Made by a program: the position numbers and the translations under genes. DNA of 64,000 nucleotides from Arthrobacter sp. Bi26. Lineage in GTDB: Bacteria > Actinomycetota > Actinomycetes > Actinomycetales > Micrococcaceae. The notes below the pieces were generated by a model. That model did no database searches. It saw only the letters and a list, made by a program, of their open reading frames with translations, and was not told the origin of the DNA. Positions 16,869-25,585 of the stretch are shown here, one piece after another. The stretch is taken from positions 1 through 64,000 of the forward strand of contig NZ_CAKKMF010000015.1 of assembly GCF_918697925.1 (NCBI RefSeq), read 5' to 3'. Within the stretch, counting starts at the first letter, position 1; every line of letters starts with the position of its first letter.

Positions 16869-17027
16869 TCAGGACGCCGGCAGGGTCAGGAGGTAGGCAG
16901 CCAGCAGCGACATTCCGGCCAGAATGTAGAAAACGATCTGCACCCAGAGCGGACTTTTCTGCTGCCGGAAGGAGATCGCGCCGCCAACCAGCAGGCCGGC
17001 GACGCCCATGAGCACCAGGGACCACAT
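16869..17027 (-). CDS. Small two-helix membrane protein in the his operon
   Basis: A 52-residue frame starts with ATG at 17027, directly after the hisH stop (TAG at 17028-17030), and ends with TGA at 16869. It encodes two hydrophobic segments (about residues 2-18 and 29-48) separated by a short basic hairpin RQQKSPLW. Position, tight spacing and consistent codon use support a real gene. Its function is unknown; similar small hydrophobic ORFs are annotated in this place in other Arthrobacter genomes as far as I recall. Confidence 0.7.
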   Translation of the reverse strand: MWSLVLMGVAGLLVGGAISFRQQKSPLWVQIVFYILAGMSLLAAYLLTLPAS

Positions 17028-17777
17028 CTAGGCGGTCCGTTCCGGGGCTGCGGTTTGTTCCGGGGACGTGGGTCGCAGGCCCTGGACCCAGTTGCGCAGC
17101 AAGCGGGCGCCGGCGTCGCCGGACTTCTCCGGGTGGAACTGGGTGGCGCACAGCGGGCCGTTTTCCACAGCCGCGATGAACGGGGCACCGTGGTCGGACC
17201 AGGTCACCAGGGGCGCCGCCATCCTCGGCTGGATGACGTCGAAGTCCCAGTGCTGGACACCGTAGGAGTGCACGAAGTAGAAGCGCTCGCCCTCGACCCC
17301 GGCGAACAGCTTGGACCCCTCCGGGACGGAGACGGTGTTCCAGCCCATGTGGGGCACGACGTCGGCCGGCAACAGCTCCACCTTGCCAGGCCACTCCCCC
17401 ATGCCCTCGGCTTCCGTGCCGTGTTCGACGCCGGCCTCGAACAGCACCTGCAGTCCGACGCAGATGGCCAGCACGGGGCGGCCTCCGGCGACACGGCGGC
17501 CGATCATGCGGATGGCGTCGACGGCTTTGAGTTCGCGCATGACGGTTTCGAAGGCGCCGACACCGGGGACGACGAGGCCGTCGGCGTTGAGGACGTCTTC
17601 GGGCTTGGCGCTGAGGATCACCTCGGCGCCGGCCCGCTCGAGCGCGCGGACGGCGGACCGGACGTTCCCGGAGCCGTAGTCCAGCACCGTAACGGTGGGC
17701 TTGCCCTCCGGGGACACCGGCTTGGTCGCGGCGGCGGGGTCGATGATGGCCCCGTCACGGAGCAGCGGGCCGGTCAC
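17028..17777 (-). CDS. hisH: Imidazole glycerol phosphate synthase, glutaminase subunit
   Basis: HisH hydrolyses glutamine and passes ammonia to HisF to make IGP and AICAR. The 249-residue protein has a class-I glutamine amidotransferase fold: [11 protein letters not shown] at the start of the domain, nucleophile C106 in [14 protein letters not shown], and the His-Glu pair in TQFHPEKSG. About 28 extra residues precede the domain. The GTG start overlaps the hisB stop (GTGA). The partner hisF is not in this window. Confidence 0.94.
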   Translation of the reverse strand: MTGPLLRDGAIIDPAAATKPVSPEGKPTVTVLDYGSGNVRSAVRALERAGAEVILSAKPEDVLNADGLVVPGVGAFETVMRELKAVDAIRMIGRRVAGGRPVLAICVGLQVLFEAGVEHGTEAEGMGEWPGKVELLPADVVPHMGWNTVSVPEGSKLFAGVEGERFYFVHSYGVQHWDFDVIQPRMAAPLVTWSDHGAPFIAAVENGPLCATQFHPEKSGDAGARLLRNWVQGLRPTSPEQTAAPERTA

Positions 17778-18400
17778 AAAGCACCCTTTGTGGACGGAAT
17801 GCCCTCGACACGGGGATCCGGTTCGACGGCTGCGCGCAGCGCCCGGGCAAAGGCTTTGAACTGGGCCTCGACGATGTGGTGGGGGTCGCGTCCGGCAGTG
17901 ACGTTCATGTGCAGGCAGATCCCGGCGTGCAGCGTGATCGCCTCGAAGACGTGGCGGGTCAGGGAACCCGTGAAGTGGCCGCCGATCAGGTGGTATTCCT
18001 GGCCTGCCGGCTCACCGGCGTGGACCAGGTACGGACGGCCGGAGACGTCCACGACGGCCTGTGCGAGGGCCTCGTCCAGGGGCACGGTCGCCTCGCCGAA
18101 CCGTCGGATCCCGGCTTTGTTCCCCAGGGCGGTCCGCAGAACCTCGCCGAAGGTGATGGCCACGTCCTCGACTGTGTGGTGGACATCGATGTGGGTGTCG
18201 CCGGTGGCCTTGACGGTCATGTCAATCAAGGAGTGCTTGCTGAGGGCGGTCAGCATGTGGTCGTAGAACGGGACCGACGTGCTGATGTCTGAAACGCCGG
18301 TGCCGTCCAGGTTGATCTCGACCAGGACCGAGGACTCACTGGTGGTCCGTTCCATGCGTGCGGTCCGGCCCTCGGCGGCGGTGGATCCCGTGTTGCTCAT
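17774..18400 (-). CDS. hisB: Imidazoleglycerol-phosphate dehydratase
   Basis: HisB dehydrates IGP to imidazole-acetol phosphate using two Mn2+ ions. The 208-residue product shows the duplicated metal-ligand motifs [13 protein letters not shown] and [12 protein letters not shown], and later GLCLHMN-like and ..[18 protein letters not shown]. It is monofunctional, without a phosphatase domain, as in other actinobacteria. The ATG at 18400 has AAGGA about 9 nt upstream. Confidence 0.95.
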   Translation of the reverse strand: MSNTGSTAAEGRTARMERTTSESSVLVEINLDGTGVSDISTSVPFYDHMLTALSKHSLIDMTVKATGDTHIDVHHTVEDVAITFGEVLRTALGNKAGIRRFGEATVPLDEALAQAVVDVSGRPYLVHAGEPAGQEYHLIGGHFTGSLTRHVFEAITLHAGICLHMNVTAGRDPHHIVEAQFKAFARALRAAVEPDPRVEGIPSTKGAL

Positions 18401-18470
18401 GTAGATGTGTCCTTTGGAAGAAGGCAGGGTGTTGGGCAGTCTGGCGGGGCGCTCGGGCTCCCCACCAAGT

Positions 18471-19589
18471 CTAGGCCTGCGGCTTTGCGGAGCCGTTCAG
18501 GATGCGTTCAAGCGCCTCAAGGAAGGCTGTGGTTTCTGTCTCAGTGCCGGCGGTCACGCGAAGGTGCCCCGGGATGCCGACGTCGCGGATCAGGACACCG
18601 GCGTCCAGCATGTCCTGCCAGACCGCGTGGGGGTTTTCCAGGCCGCCGAAGAACACGTAGTTGGAATCGGAGGCGGCCGGGCTCAGGCCCAGCCGCGTCA
18701 GTTCCGACACGATCCGGTCGCGCTGGCGCTTGATGTCCTCGACGTCGGCCATGAGCGCTCCCCGGTGGCGCAGGGCGGCCAGGGCCGCGGCCTGGGTGAT
18801 GGCGGAGAGATGGTACGGGAGACGGACCAGGCGCAGGGCGTCCGCGACTTCCGGTGCGGCGGCCATGTAGCCAAGCCTTGCGCCGGCGAGGGCGAAGGCC
18901 TTGCTCATGGTGCGCGAGACGATGAGCCGCTCCCGGCCAGGCAGCAGGGTGAGCGCGCTGGGCGTGCCGTCGTGGGCGAACTCGTGGTAGGCCTCGTCAA
19001 CGATCACGATGGTTTGACTGGCTTCGCCGGCGTCATAAACGGCCTCGACGACATCAAGCCCCAGCCCCGTACCGGTCGGGTTGTTCGGGGAGCACAGGAA
19101 AACAATGTTGGGCTGAAGCTCGCGCACCTGCCGGGCCGCCGATTCCGCGCTGAGCCCATAGTCCGCGGCGCGGGCACCGACGATGTACTCCGTATCCGTG
19201 CCGGAAGCCAGCAGCGGGTACATCGAATACGTCGGAGGGAACCCGAGGGCCGTCCGGCCGGGGCCGCCGAATGCCTGGAGAATTTGCTGAAGGACTTCGT
19301 TGGATCCGTTCGCGGCCCAGATATTCTCCGCGTCCAGGCCGTGGCCAAGGTATTCGGCGAGGGCCTCGCGCAATTCGGTGAACTCGCGGTCCGGATAGCG
19401 GTTCAGCCCGGCAGCGGCGGAGCTGACGGCCTCGGTGATCGCCGCGCGGACATCGGCCGGGACACCATGGGTGTTCTCGTTGACGTTGAGCAGGATGGGG
19501 ACGTCCAGCTGCGGCGCACCATACGGACGCAGGCCACGCAGATTGGTTCGGAGGGGCAGTCGGTTGAGGCGCTCAAGCTGGTCAGTCAC
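18471..19589 (-). CDS. hisC: Histidinol-phosphate aminotransferase
   Basis: HisC is a PLP enzyme that converts imidazole-acetol phosphate and glutamate to histidinol phosphate. The 372-residue protein is a class-I/II aminotransferase with the ENTHG substrate segment, the SPNNPTGTG motif, DEAYHEF and the PLP lysine in [17 protein letters not shown]. It is the first gene of the local his operon, whereas hisD normally precedes it and is absent here. The GTG start at 19589 has no Shine-Dalgarno and lies 6 nt after a TAAACT box, so it may be translated from a leaderless mRNA. Confidence 0.94.
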   Translation of the reverse strand: MTDQLERLNRLPLRTNLRGLRPYGAPQLDVPILLNVNENTHGVPADVRAAITEAVSSAAAGLNRYPDREFTELREALAEYLGHGLDAENIWAANGSNEVLQQILQAFGGPGRTALGFPPTYSMYPLLASGTDTEYIVGARAADYGLSAESAARQVRELQPNIVFLCSPNNPTGTGLGLDVVEAVYDAGEASQTIVIVDEAYHEFAHDGTPSALTLLPGRERLIVSRTMSKAFALAGARLGYMAAAPEVADALRLVRLPYHLSAITQAAALAALRHRGALMADVEDIKRQRDRIVSELTRLGLSPAASDSNYVFFGGLENPHAVWQDMLDAGVLIRDVGIPGHLRVTAGTETETTAFLEALERILNGSAKPQA

Positions 19590-19595
19590 GTGACC

Positions 19596-19601
19596 AGTTT
19601 A
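19596..19601 (-). promoter_or_regulatory. Putative -10 box of hisC (leaderless)
   Basis: TAAACT on the minus strand ends 6 nt before the hisC GTG, the spacing expected when transcription starts at the start codon. No strong -35 hexamer is visible. Confidence 0.5.
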
Positions 19602-19676
19602 AGTGGTAGCGGGACGGGCACTGAAACTGTGACGTCCGCGACTGCACTTGGGGGATGTCGCTTGGCTTGGCGGGTA

Positions 19677-20105
19677 CTACTTGGACGGGACGAACAGCTG
19701 CTGGCCCGGCATCACACGGGCGGCGTCCAGGTTGTTCAGCTGCACGATATCGGCCACGACGTCGCGGGGATCGCGCTCCGGAGCCAACGACCCTGCAATG
19801 GCCCAGAGGGACTCCCCCGGCTGCACCGTCACGGTGACAGTCGGCGTCAGCGAGAGCTGGTCAGCGGAATCCGCTGCTTTCGCGGGAGCGTTGAGGAATC
19901 CGCTGAGCGACAGGATGAACGCCGCCAGAAGGATCAGCGGGACACCGAAGAAGACGAAGCGTCCGCGCTGGGTAAGCCGCAGCGGCGGCTGCTTCGGCCG
20001 GCGGCCGGAAACCGCGGCCCCCGCCCCGCTGCGGTGGTGATTCGTGACGCCCTGAACAAAGACGCCCTGAACAAAAGTGTCTTGAAACGCGCTTGAAGCT
20101 GACAT
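19677..20105 (-). CDS. LysM-domain membrane protein, likely SOS cell-division inhibitor
   Basis: The 142-residue product has a basic cytoplasmic start, one transmembrane helix (about residues 52-72) and an extracytoplasmic LysM domain at the end (VTVQPGESLWAIAGSLAPERDP to ARVMPGQQLFVPSK). Size, topology and the position divergent from lexA match YneA of Bacillus subtilis, DivS of Corynebacterium glutamicum and Rv2719c of Mycobacterium tuberculosis. Those are SOS-induced and delay cell division. The function here is inferred from that context. A LexA box lies 118 nt upstream. The ATG at 20105 has AGGAGG 9 nt upstream. Confidence 0.85.
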   Translation of the reverse strand: MSASSAFQDTFVQGVFVQGVTNHHRSGAGAAVSGRRPKQPPLRLTQRGRFVFFGVPLILLAAFILSLSGFLNAPAKAADSADQLSLTPTVTVTVQPGESLWAIAGSLAPERDPRDVVADIVQLNNLDAARVMPGQQLFVPSK

Positions 20106-20222
20106 GAACTGAGCCCTCCTGGACCATACGGTGCCGCCCGGCGTACTCCACGTACTCGCCGCCAACCGGCCGAACCTTCGAACATAGAACCGAACAGCGG
20201 ATCCGAAGTGGAAACCTCGAAA

Positions 20223-20238
20223 TCGAACACATATTCGA
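20223..20238. promoter_or_regulatory. LexA (SOS) box between lexA and the LysM gene
   Basis: TCGAACACATATTCGA matches the TCGAAC-N4-GTTCGA consensus at all but one position. A shared box between lexA and the divergent cell-division gene is the standard arrangement in Gram-positive bacteria and gives LexA autoregulation. Confidence 0.9.
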
Positions 20239-20264
20239 ACCTTGCTCGTTCTGTTTTAGCACTT

Positions 20265-20378
20265 ACTAACGAACGATGTCGAGACTCGCTAGAACAAATG
20301 TTTGAAAAAGCCCTGCGGCTGGCCTATTTTTGAGGGACAGGACAACCACTAACGAACTCCCTGTGTGAATTCGTTAGT
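20265..20378. repeat. Three copies of ACTAACGAA upstream of lexA
   Basis: ACTAACGAA occurs on the plus strand at 20265-20273 and 20348-20356 and inverted (TTCGTTAGT) at 20370-20378. The last two form a 9-bp inverted repeat with 13 nt between the arms. The motif is not a LexA box and could be an operator for another regulator. Confidence 0.7.
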
Positions 20379-20420
20379 AGTTGATCAGCAGGGTCTGACA
20401 TTTCAGGCCGGAAGGTCCCG

Positions 20421-21218
20421 GTGACAGCAGCCACGGCAGACGGGCGGAACGGAAAGGCGTTGGCGAACATGGCAGCACAAGCCACCGGCGGCAGGGCCAC
20501 CTCACGGAGCCCGCAACCCGCCCGGGCCCCCAAGAGCCTCACCGTCCGGCAAAAGAAAATCCTGGAGACCATCCAGCGGTCCGTCACGGACAAGGGCTAC
20601 CCGCCCTCAATGCGCGAGATCGGCGACACCGTCGGCCTCGCCAGCCTGTCGAGCGTGACCCATCAGCTCTCCCAGCTTGAAAAACTCGGCTACCTGCGGC
20701 GCGATCCGAAGCGCCCGCGGGCCATGGAAGTGCTCATGCCGCTGACCCTGGACGAGGGGACCACACCGATTTCGGGTGTCGGGAAGTCCAGCGGCCTGCG
20801 GGCCGTCGGCGGCCTCTCGGTGTCTGAGCTCGCCAGCGCCACCGACACGGCAATGGTGCCGTTCGTCGGACGCATCGCCGCCGGCGGACCCATCCTCGCG
20901 GACCAGGTAGTGGAGGACGTCATGCCGCTGCCCCGCCAGCTCGTGGGCCATGGCGAACTCTTCATGCTCAAGGTGGCTGGCGACTCGATGATTGATGCCG
21001 CGATCTGCGACGGTGACTGGGTGGTTGTCCGCCGCCAGGGTGACGCCGTGAACGGCGACATCGTTGCCGCCCTGCTGGACGACGAAGCCACGGTCAAGAC
21101 ATTCCGCCAGCGGGACGGCCACACCTGGCTGCTGCCGCAAAACACCCAGTACGAACCCATCCTCGGCGACCACGCCGTCATCATGGGCAAGGTCGTCTCG
21201 GTACTCCGCTCCCTCTAA
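20421..21218 (+). CDS. lexA: Transcriptional repressor LexA
   Basis: LexA represses SOS genes and is inactivated by RecA-stimulated self-cleavage. The protein has a winged-helix N-terminal domain ([39 protein letters not shown]) and a C-terminal S24 peptidase domain. The predicted cleavage bond is A154-G155 ([12 protein letters not shown]), the nucleophile S189 (AGDSMIDA) and the general base K226 (DEATVKTF). I start at GTG 20421 because GGAAGG precedes it. ATG at 20469 (16 codons later) is also possible and would remove a variable N-terminus. Confidence 0.95.
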   Translation: MTAATADGRNGKALANMAAQATGGRATSRSPQPARAPKSLTVRQKKILETIQRSVTDKGYPPSMREIGDTVGLASLSSVTHQLSQLEKLGYLRRDPKRPRAMEVLMPLTLDEGTTPISGVGKSSGLRAVGGLSVSELASATDTAMVPFVGRIAAGGPILADQVVEDVMPLPRQLVGHGELFMLKVAGDSMIDAAICDGDWVVVRRQGDAVNGDIVAALLDDEATVKTFRQRDGHTWLLPQNTQYEPILGDHAVIMGKVVSVLRSL

Positions 21219-21276
21219 CCATCCCCGGCGAGGCCGCCGGCTTCAGTCCCGGCCAGCTCCCGCTTCAACGTGGGAC

Positions 21277-23430
21277 TCAGCCGTTCGCGGAGTCCTTCGC
21301 CAGGCGCTCCAGGGCAGCCATGGCTATCGATGAATCGGTGGTGGGCCAGAACGGCGGAAGCGCGGCGCGGAGGAATCCGCCGTAGCGCTCCGTGGACAGC
21401 CGCGAATCCAGCACTGCCACCACGCCCTTGTCCGACGTCGAACGGATCAGCCGTCCGGCGCCCTGCGCGAGCCGAATGGCGGCGTGCGTGGCCGAGACGG
21501 ACATGAAGCCATTGCCGCCCGCCTGGGCGACGGCCCGCGAGCGTGCCGTCATCAGCGGGTCGTCCGGCCGCGGGAAGGGAATCCGGTCTATAACCACCAG
21601 CCGGCAGGACACCCCAGGAACGTCGACGCCCTGCCAGAGGGACATTGTGCCGAACAAACAGGTGTCCGGCTCGTCGGCAAATTGCCGCACGAGCGCCGTC
21701 ATGGTCGACTCCCCCTGGCACAGGATGCTGAGGCCCAGCCGGGGCCGCATGGCCTCGGCGGCTTCCTCCGCCGCGCGCCGCGAGGAAAACAGGCACAAGG
21801 CACCGCCACGGGAAGCGCGGATCAGCTTCTCCAGCTCATCCAAGGCCTCGGGGGAAGTCCCGCGGCCGGGTTTGGGCAGGTGCCGGGCGACATAGAGGAT
21901 ACCCTGCTTCGGATAGTCGAACGGGGACCCGACGTCGACTCCGGTCCAGCTCGGGGCGCCATTGCCAACGAGGCCGAGGCCTCCGGCTGCAGGCTCGAAG
22001 GCAGCGCCAATGGCCAGTGTGGCCGAGGTCAGGATGACGGTGTGGTCCGCGAACAAACCCTCGCGCAAACGCCCCGCGACGCTCAACGGGGCAACATTGA
22101 TCAGGGCCGGCGCGCTCTCGTCTGGCTGGGAGTAGCCCTGCACCGGGTCGAAGCTGCTGTTGCGGGAGAACCACACTACTTCGCGGTTTTCGCGCGCGGC
22201 CAGGAGGCGCTCACAGAGTTCCAGGATGACCATCAGGCGTGAGCGCGCCAGCTGGCGTCCGCCGTCGGCCGTCGTGGAGCTGTCGCCCTTGGAATCGGAC
22301 AGGGCGGCGCGGCACGCGTCGCGCAGCTGGTCGATGCAGTCCAACTGCCCGCTGTTCAGGCCGTTGGGCATCAGCCCGCTGGGGACCCCGTCGATGGCCA
22401 GCTCCAGGTGGGCCGCGGCATTGTTCAGCGCGTCCACGGTGATGCCCGTATGTTTCCGGGCCCCGGACGCGGCGGCGTGCACCATCGCCACGGAGAGCTG
22501 ACCTGAGACCGCGCCCGTGACGCGGTCCTGAAGTTCGTGCGCCTCGTCCACCACCACGACGTCGTACTCGGGCAGCACCGCCAGACCCTCGAAGGCGCTG
22601 ACGGCGAGCATGGCGTGGTTGGTGACCACGACGTCGGCGTCGGCGGCGTTCTGCCGTGCCAGCTCGCTGAAACATTCGGCCGCGAGCGGGCACTTCTGCG
22701 CGCCGAGGCACTCCATGGAGGTAACCGAGACCTGGCGCCAGGCCCGGTCCGTGACGCCGGGCATGAGCTCGTCGCGGTCCCCCGTCGCGGTCTCCTCGGC
22801 CCATTCGCGGAGGCGGACGACTTCCTTGCCCAGCTGGGAGGACGGCCCGCCAAGCGCGGCAGCGAAATGCGGCACGCTCGTGTCCTCGCCAAGGGAAAAC
22901 AGCTGTCCCTCGGAAGGTTCTTCGGACGGGAAACCGCCCTCGAGTTTGTGCCTGCACACGTAGTTGGACCGGCCTTTCACCAGGGCGACCTTGACGGGCC
23001 GTTCCAAGGCAGGGGTGATGGTCTTGAGCAGCCTGGGCAGGTCCCGGCCCACGATCTGCGTCTGCAGCGCCAAGGTTGCGGTGGACACCAGGGTGGGCTT
23101 GTTGCTGGTCAGCGAATGGGCGATCAGCGGAATCAGGTAAGCCAGCGATTTGCCGGTGCCGGTGCCGGCCTGGACCAGCAGGTGGTCGCCGCTGTCTATC
23201 GCGCGCGCCACCTGCCGGGCCATTTCGTGCTGGCCATCGCGGCTCTGGCCGCCCATGCCGGACACGGCACGGTCGAGAAGTTTCACCACGAACTCCTCGC
23301 CGGCCGCACCGGCAACCGAATCGGCGTCTGCAGTTCCCGCGTCCGCGGGTTCAGCGTCGGCCAATTCAACGTCCGCAGGATCAACGTCCGAAGGTTCGGC
23401 CTCAGCCCTGGTCACCGCTGCCTCAGTCAT
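21277..23430 (-). CDS. DinG/YoaA-family ATP-dependent DNA helicase
   Basis: The 717-residue product is a superfamily-2 XPD-like helicase. It has Walker A at LLVQAGTGTGKSLAYLIP, DEAH in VVVVDEAHELQ and the C-terminal motifs SATLA and QGAGRLIRS. Cysteines in the region between motifs I and II (YVCRHK, ECLGAQKCPLAAECF) fit the four ligands of an Fe-S cluster. Such enzymes unwind 5'-3' and remove R-loops or D-loops. Residues 5-45 are a repetitive Asp/Ala/Glu linker (AEPSDVDPADVELADAEP). The ATG at 23430 overlaps the end of hflX by 8 nt. Neighbouring lexA suggests a DNA-repair setting, but no LexA box precedes it. Confidence 0.9.
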   Translation of the reverse strand: MTEAAVTRAEAEPSDVDPADVELADAEPADAGTADADSVAGAAGEEFVVKLLDRAVSGMGGQSRDGQHEMARQVARAIDSGDHLLVQAGTGTGKSLAYLIPLIAHSLTSNKPTLVSTATLALQTQIVGRDLPRLLKTITPALERPVKVALVKGRSNYVCRHKLEGGFPSEEPSEGQLFSLGEDTSVPHFAAALGGPSSQLGKEVVRLREWAEETATGDRDELMPGVTDRAWRQVSVTSMECLGAQKCPLAAECFSELARQNAADADVVVTNHAMLAVSAFEGLAVLPEYDVVVVDEAHELQDRVTGAVSGQLSVAMVHAAASGARKHTGITVDALNNAAAHLELAIDGVPSGLMPNGLNSGQLDCIDQLRDACRAALSDSKGDSSTTADGGRQLARSRLMVILELCERLLAARENREVVWFSRNSSFDPVQGYSQPDESAPALINVAPLSVAGRLREGLFADHTVILTSATLAIGAAFEPAAGGLGLVGNGAPSWTGVDVGSPFDYPKQGILYVARHLPKPGRGTSPEALDELEKLIRASRGGALCLFSSRRAAEEAAEAMRPRLGLSILCQGESTMTALVRQFADEPDTCLFGTMSLWQGVDVPGVSCRLVVIDRIPFPRPDDPLMTARSRAVAQAGGNGFMSVSATHAAIRLAQGAGRLIRSTSDKGVVAVLDSRLSTERYGGFLRAALPPFWPTTDSSIAMAALERLAKDSANG

Positions 23431-25030
23431 TGCTGATGAAGGGATCCAGTTCAGCGGCGAGTCCTTCACGCACCATCACCACGGCACGGGTTCCGGTTTC
23501 CTCATGGTCAAGGCTGAGGATCTCGGCGTCGGTCTCGTGGAGCTTGCTGAGCAGGTCCCCGCGGTTGTACGGGATCAGCAGTTCCAGCTTCACGCTCGGC
23601 CGAGGAATGCCGTCGCTGATGGCCTTGAGCAGCTCCGGAATGCCTTCACCGGTGCGGGCCGAGACCACCACGTGCCGCGGCTCCCGCTGCTTGAGCCGCT
23701 CCACCACGAACGGGTCTGCGGCGTCGGCCTTGTTCAGGACAATGATTTCCGGAACCTTGCGCGCGTCGACTTCGCTGAAGACCGTACGGACAGCGGCGAT
23801 CTGGCCTTCGGGGTCCGGGTGCGAGACGTCCACGACGTGCAGGATCAGGTCCGAGTCGGCCACCTCTTCCAGCGTGGAGCGGAATGCTTCCACGAGCTGG
23901 GTGGGCAGGGACCGGACAAATCCCACGGTGTCCGCCAGGGTGTACCCCAGCCCGTCAGCGGTTTCGGCCTTGCGGACGGTCGGATCCAGGGTGGCGAACA
24001 GGGCGTTTTCCACCAGGACCCCGGCGTCGGTGAGCCGGTTCAGCAGCGAGGACTTCCCGGCGTTGGTGTATCCGGCGATCGCCACCGAGGGCACCGCATT
24101 ACGACGGCGGTTGGCCCGCTTCGTTTCCCGGGCAGGCTTCATGGCGGCGATTTCGCGGCGCAGCTTGGCCATCCGGGTGCGGATGCGGCGGCGGTCCAGT
24201 TCGATCTTGGTTTCACCGGGACCACGCGAGCCCATGCCGGCGCCGGCGCCGCCCACCTGGCCACCGGCCTGGCGGGACATCGACTCGCCCCAGCCACGCA
24301 GGCGCGGCAGCAGGTATTCCAGCTGGGCCAGTTCCACCTGCGCCTTGCCTTCACGGCTCTTCGCGTGCTGCGCGAAGATGTCCAGGATCAGGGCCGTGCG
24401 GTCAATGACCTTGACCTTGACGATGTCCTCCAGTCCGCGCCGCTGGGACGGGGCCAGTTCGGCGTCGACCACTACGGTGTCGGCGCCGGTGGACATCACA
24501 ATGGCTTTCAGTTCCTGCGCCTTGCCGGAGCCGAGGAAGGTTCCGGGATCCGGCTTGGCCCGCCGCTGGACGAGCCCGTCGAGGACCTCGGAGCCTGCTG
24601 TCTCAGCGAGGGCCGCAAGTTCGCGCAGGGAGTTCTCGGCATCCGCGAGGGTGCCTTCGGTCCAGAGGCCGGCCAGGACGACGCGTTCAAGGCGCAGCTG
24701 CCGGTATTCGACCTCGGTGACGTCTTCGAGTTCGGTGGACAGGCCAGCCTTGCGGCGCAGCGCGTGGCGTTCCTCAAGATCCTGCTGGTCGCCGTCGAAG
24801 TTGGTGTACACCTCGTCCAGGCGGGAGATGGCCTGTGCCTTGCCGAGCACCGACGTCGGGCCGCCGGCCGCACCGGCGCCTCCGTTGGTGCCGGCTCCGG
24901 AGCCGCCGCCACGGCCTGCGCCCGGGGCGGGGGTGTCCTTGGAAAGGATCCGGTCGATTACAGCCTGGATCTCCTCAGGACTCATGTCCTGGGCTGCTGA
25001 ATCGGGTCCGGTGTTGGGGTGGCTGGTCAT
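23423..25030 (-). CDS. hflX: GTPase HflX
   Basis: HflX binds the 50S subunit, splits stalled ribosomes under stress and hydrolyses GTP. The 535-residue protein carries the HflX N-terminal domain (TVVVDAELAPSQRRGLEDIV, LIFAQHAKSREGKAQVELAQL) and a Gly-rich glycine/arginine linker (GGVGAGMGSRGPGETK type). The G domain follows with G1 AGYTNAGKSSLLN, G3 DTVGF and G4 NKAD. An N-terminal Gly/Ala-rich stretch is disordered. I start at ATG 25030 (AAGGAG just upstream). ATG 25120 has an even better AGGAGG 6 nt upstream and would add 30 residues, but that segment includes a hairpin and has weaker codon bias. Confidence 0.92.
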   Translation of the reverse strand: MTSHPNTGPDSAAQDMSPEEIQAVIDRILSKDTPAPGAGRGGGSGAGTNGGAGAAGGPTSVLGKAQAISRLDEVYTNFDGDQQDLEERHALRRKAGLSTELEDVTEVEYRQLRLERVVLAGLWTEGTLADAENSLRELAALAETAGSEVLDGLVQRRAKPDPGTFLGSGKAQELKAIVMSTGADTVVVDAELAPSQRRGLEDIVKVKVIDRTALILDIFAQHAKSREGKAQVELAQLEYLLPRLRGWGESMSRQAGGQVGGAGAGMGSRGPGETKIELDRRRIRTRMAKLRREIAAMKPARETKRANRRRNAVPSVAIAGYTNAGKSSLLNRLTDAGVLVENALFATLDPTVRKAETADGLGYTLADTVGFVRSLPTQLVEAFRSTLEEVADSDLILHVVDVSHPDPEGQIAAVRTVFSEVDARKVPEIIVLNKADAADPFVVERLKQREPRHVVVSARTGEGIPELLKAISDGIPRPSVKLELLIPYNRGDLLSKLHETDAEILSLDHEETGTRAVVMVREGLAAELDPFISND

Positions 25031-25585
25031 GGTCTCCTTCAAGGGTTCGGCACTTTCAGAATAGTGCCGATTGTTACTCTGTGGGGCGGTATTCGCGCTG
25101 GGCTGACGGCGGGGGGTCATGCAGGCCTCCTGGAATGCCCGCGGCAACGGTGCCGGGGCAGGGCTGGCTCCGTCCGGAGCGGTGGCTGGGTGAAGGTAGA
25201 GGCGGCAAATGCGCCTGGCTGTGGGGACCACTGGCTGGGGGAAACGCTGCCTGTGGAAACACAGTGAGGTAGGTGCCGTCCGCCGAGCCGGGCCCGGGAG
25301 CGGGCCAAGCAGCACGGTGCCAGCAAAACACGGTGCTGGAAAACAAGGTGCTCAGGAAAGCGGCTGGATTCCAGGTGGTGCGGGCGCCCGCGGGTGAGAA
25401 GACTCACCCTTGCGATGGCGCACTCAGCGGAAGGCGTTTACCTGCGTCGCTACAGAGTCGCTACAAGACGGGACAAGACCCGTGCCGGCTACTTGGAGAT
25501 CAAGATCATGTTTTTTAGCCTAGCAGACGCCAACGCTCCCTCCCGGTTTCCCATTGGGCCGGGCCGCCAACTAATCTGGCCCATT
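25031..25585. other. 555-bp intergenic region between hflX and the methyltransferase
   Basis: No gene is convincing here. Near hflX, a 7-bp hairpin (CGGCACT/AGTGCCG, 25047-25068) lies in its leader, and a strong AGGAGG with ATG at 25120 could be an upstream start of hflX. The middle holds GC-rich inverted sequence around 25375-25400. A TAATCT box at 25572-25577 probably serves the downstream methyltransferase. Divergent promoters must be located here. Confidence 0.5.

Larger units (their letters stand above)
20106..20420. promoter_or_regulatory. lexA/LysM divergent control region
   Basis: This 315-bp stretch holds no gene. It is clearly less GC-rich than its surroundings. It contains one good LexA box, one degenerate box-like site (TCGAACATAGAACCGA at 20178-20193), and three copies of an unrelated ACTAACGAA motif. 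Both the LysM gene and lexA must be transcribed from here. Confidence 0.7.

Noticed and set aside
20178..20193. Second LexA box (TCGAACATAGAACCGA) in the lexA/LysM interval
   Set aside because: Only the left half fits the consensus; the right half has several mismatches. At most a weak accessory site.
20607..21190. Two long minus-strand frames inside lexA
   Set aside because: Both are mirror frames of LexA, whose helix-turn-helix and Ser/Lys catalytic residues are clear.
25273..25518. Small plus-strand ORF in the hflX upstream region
   Set aside because: No ribosome-binding site, poor codon bias, and no recognisable features; another frame overlaps it equally well.
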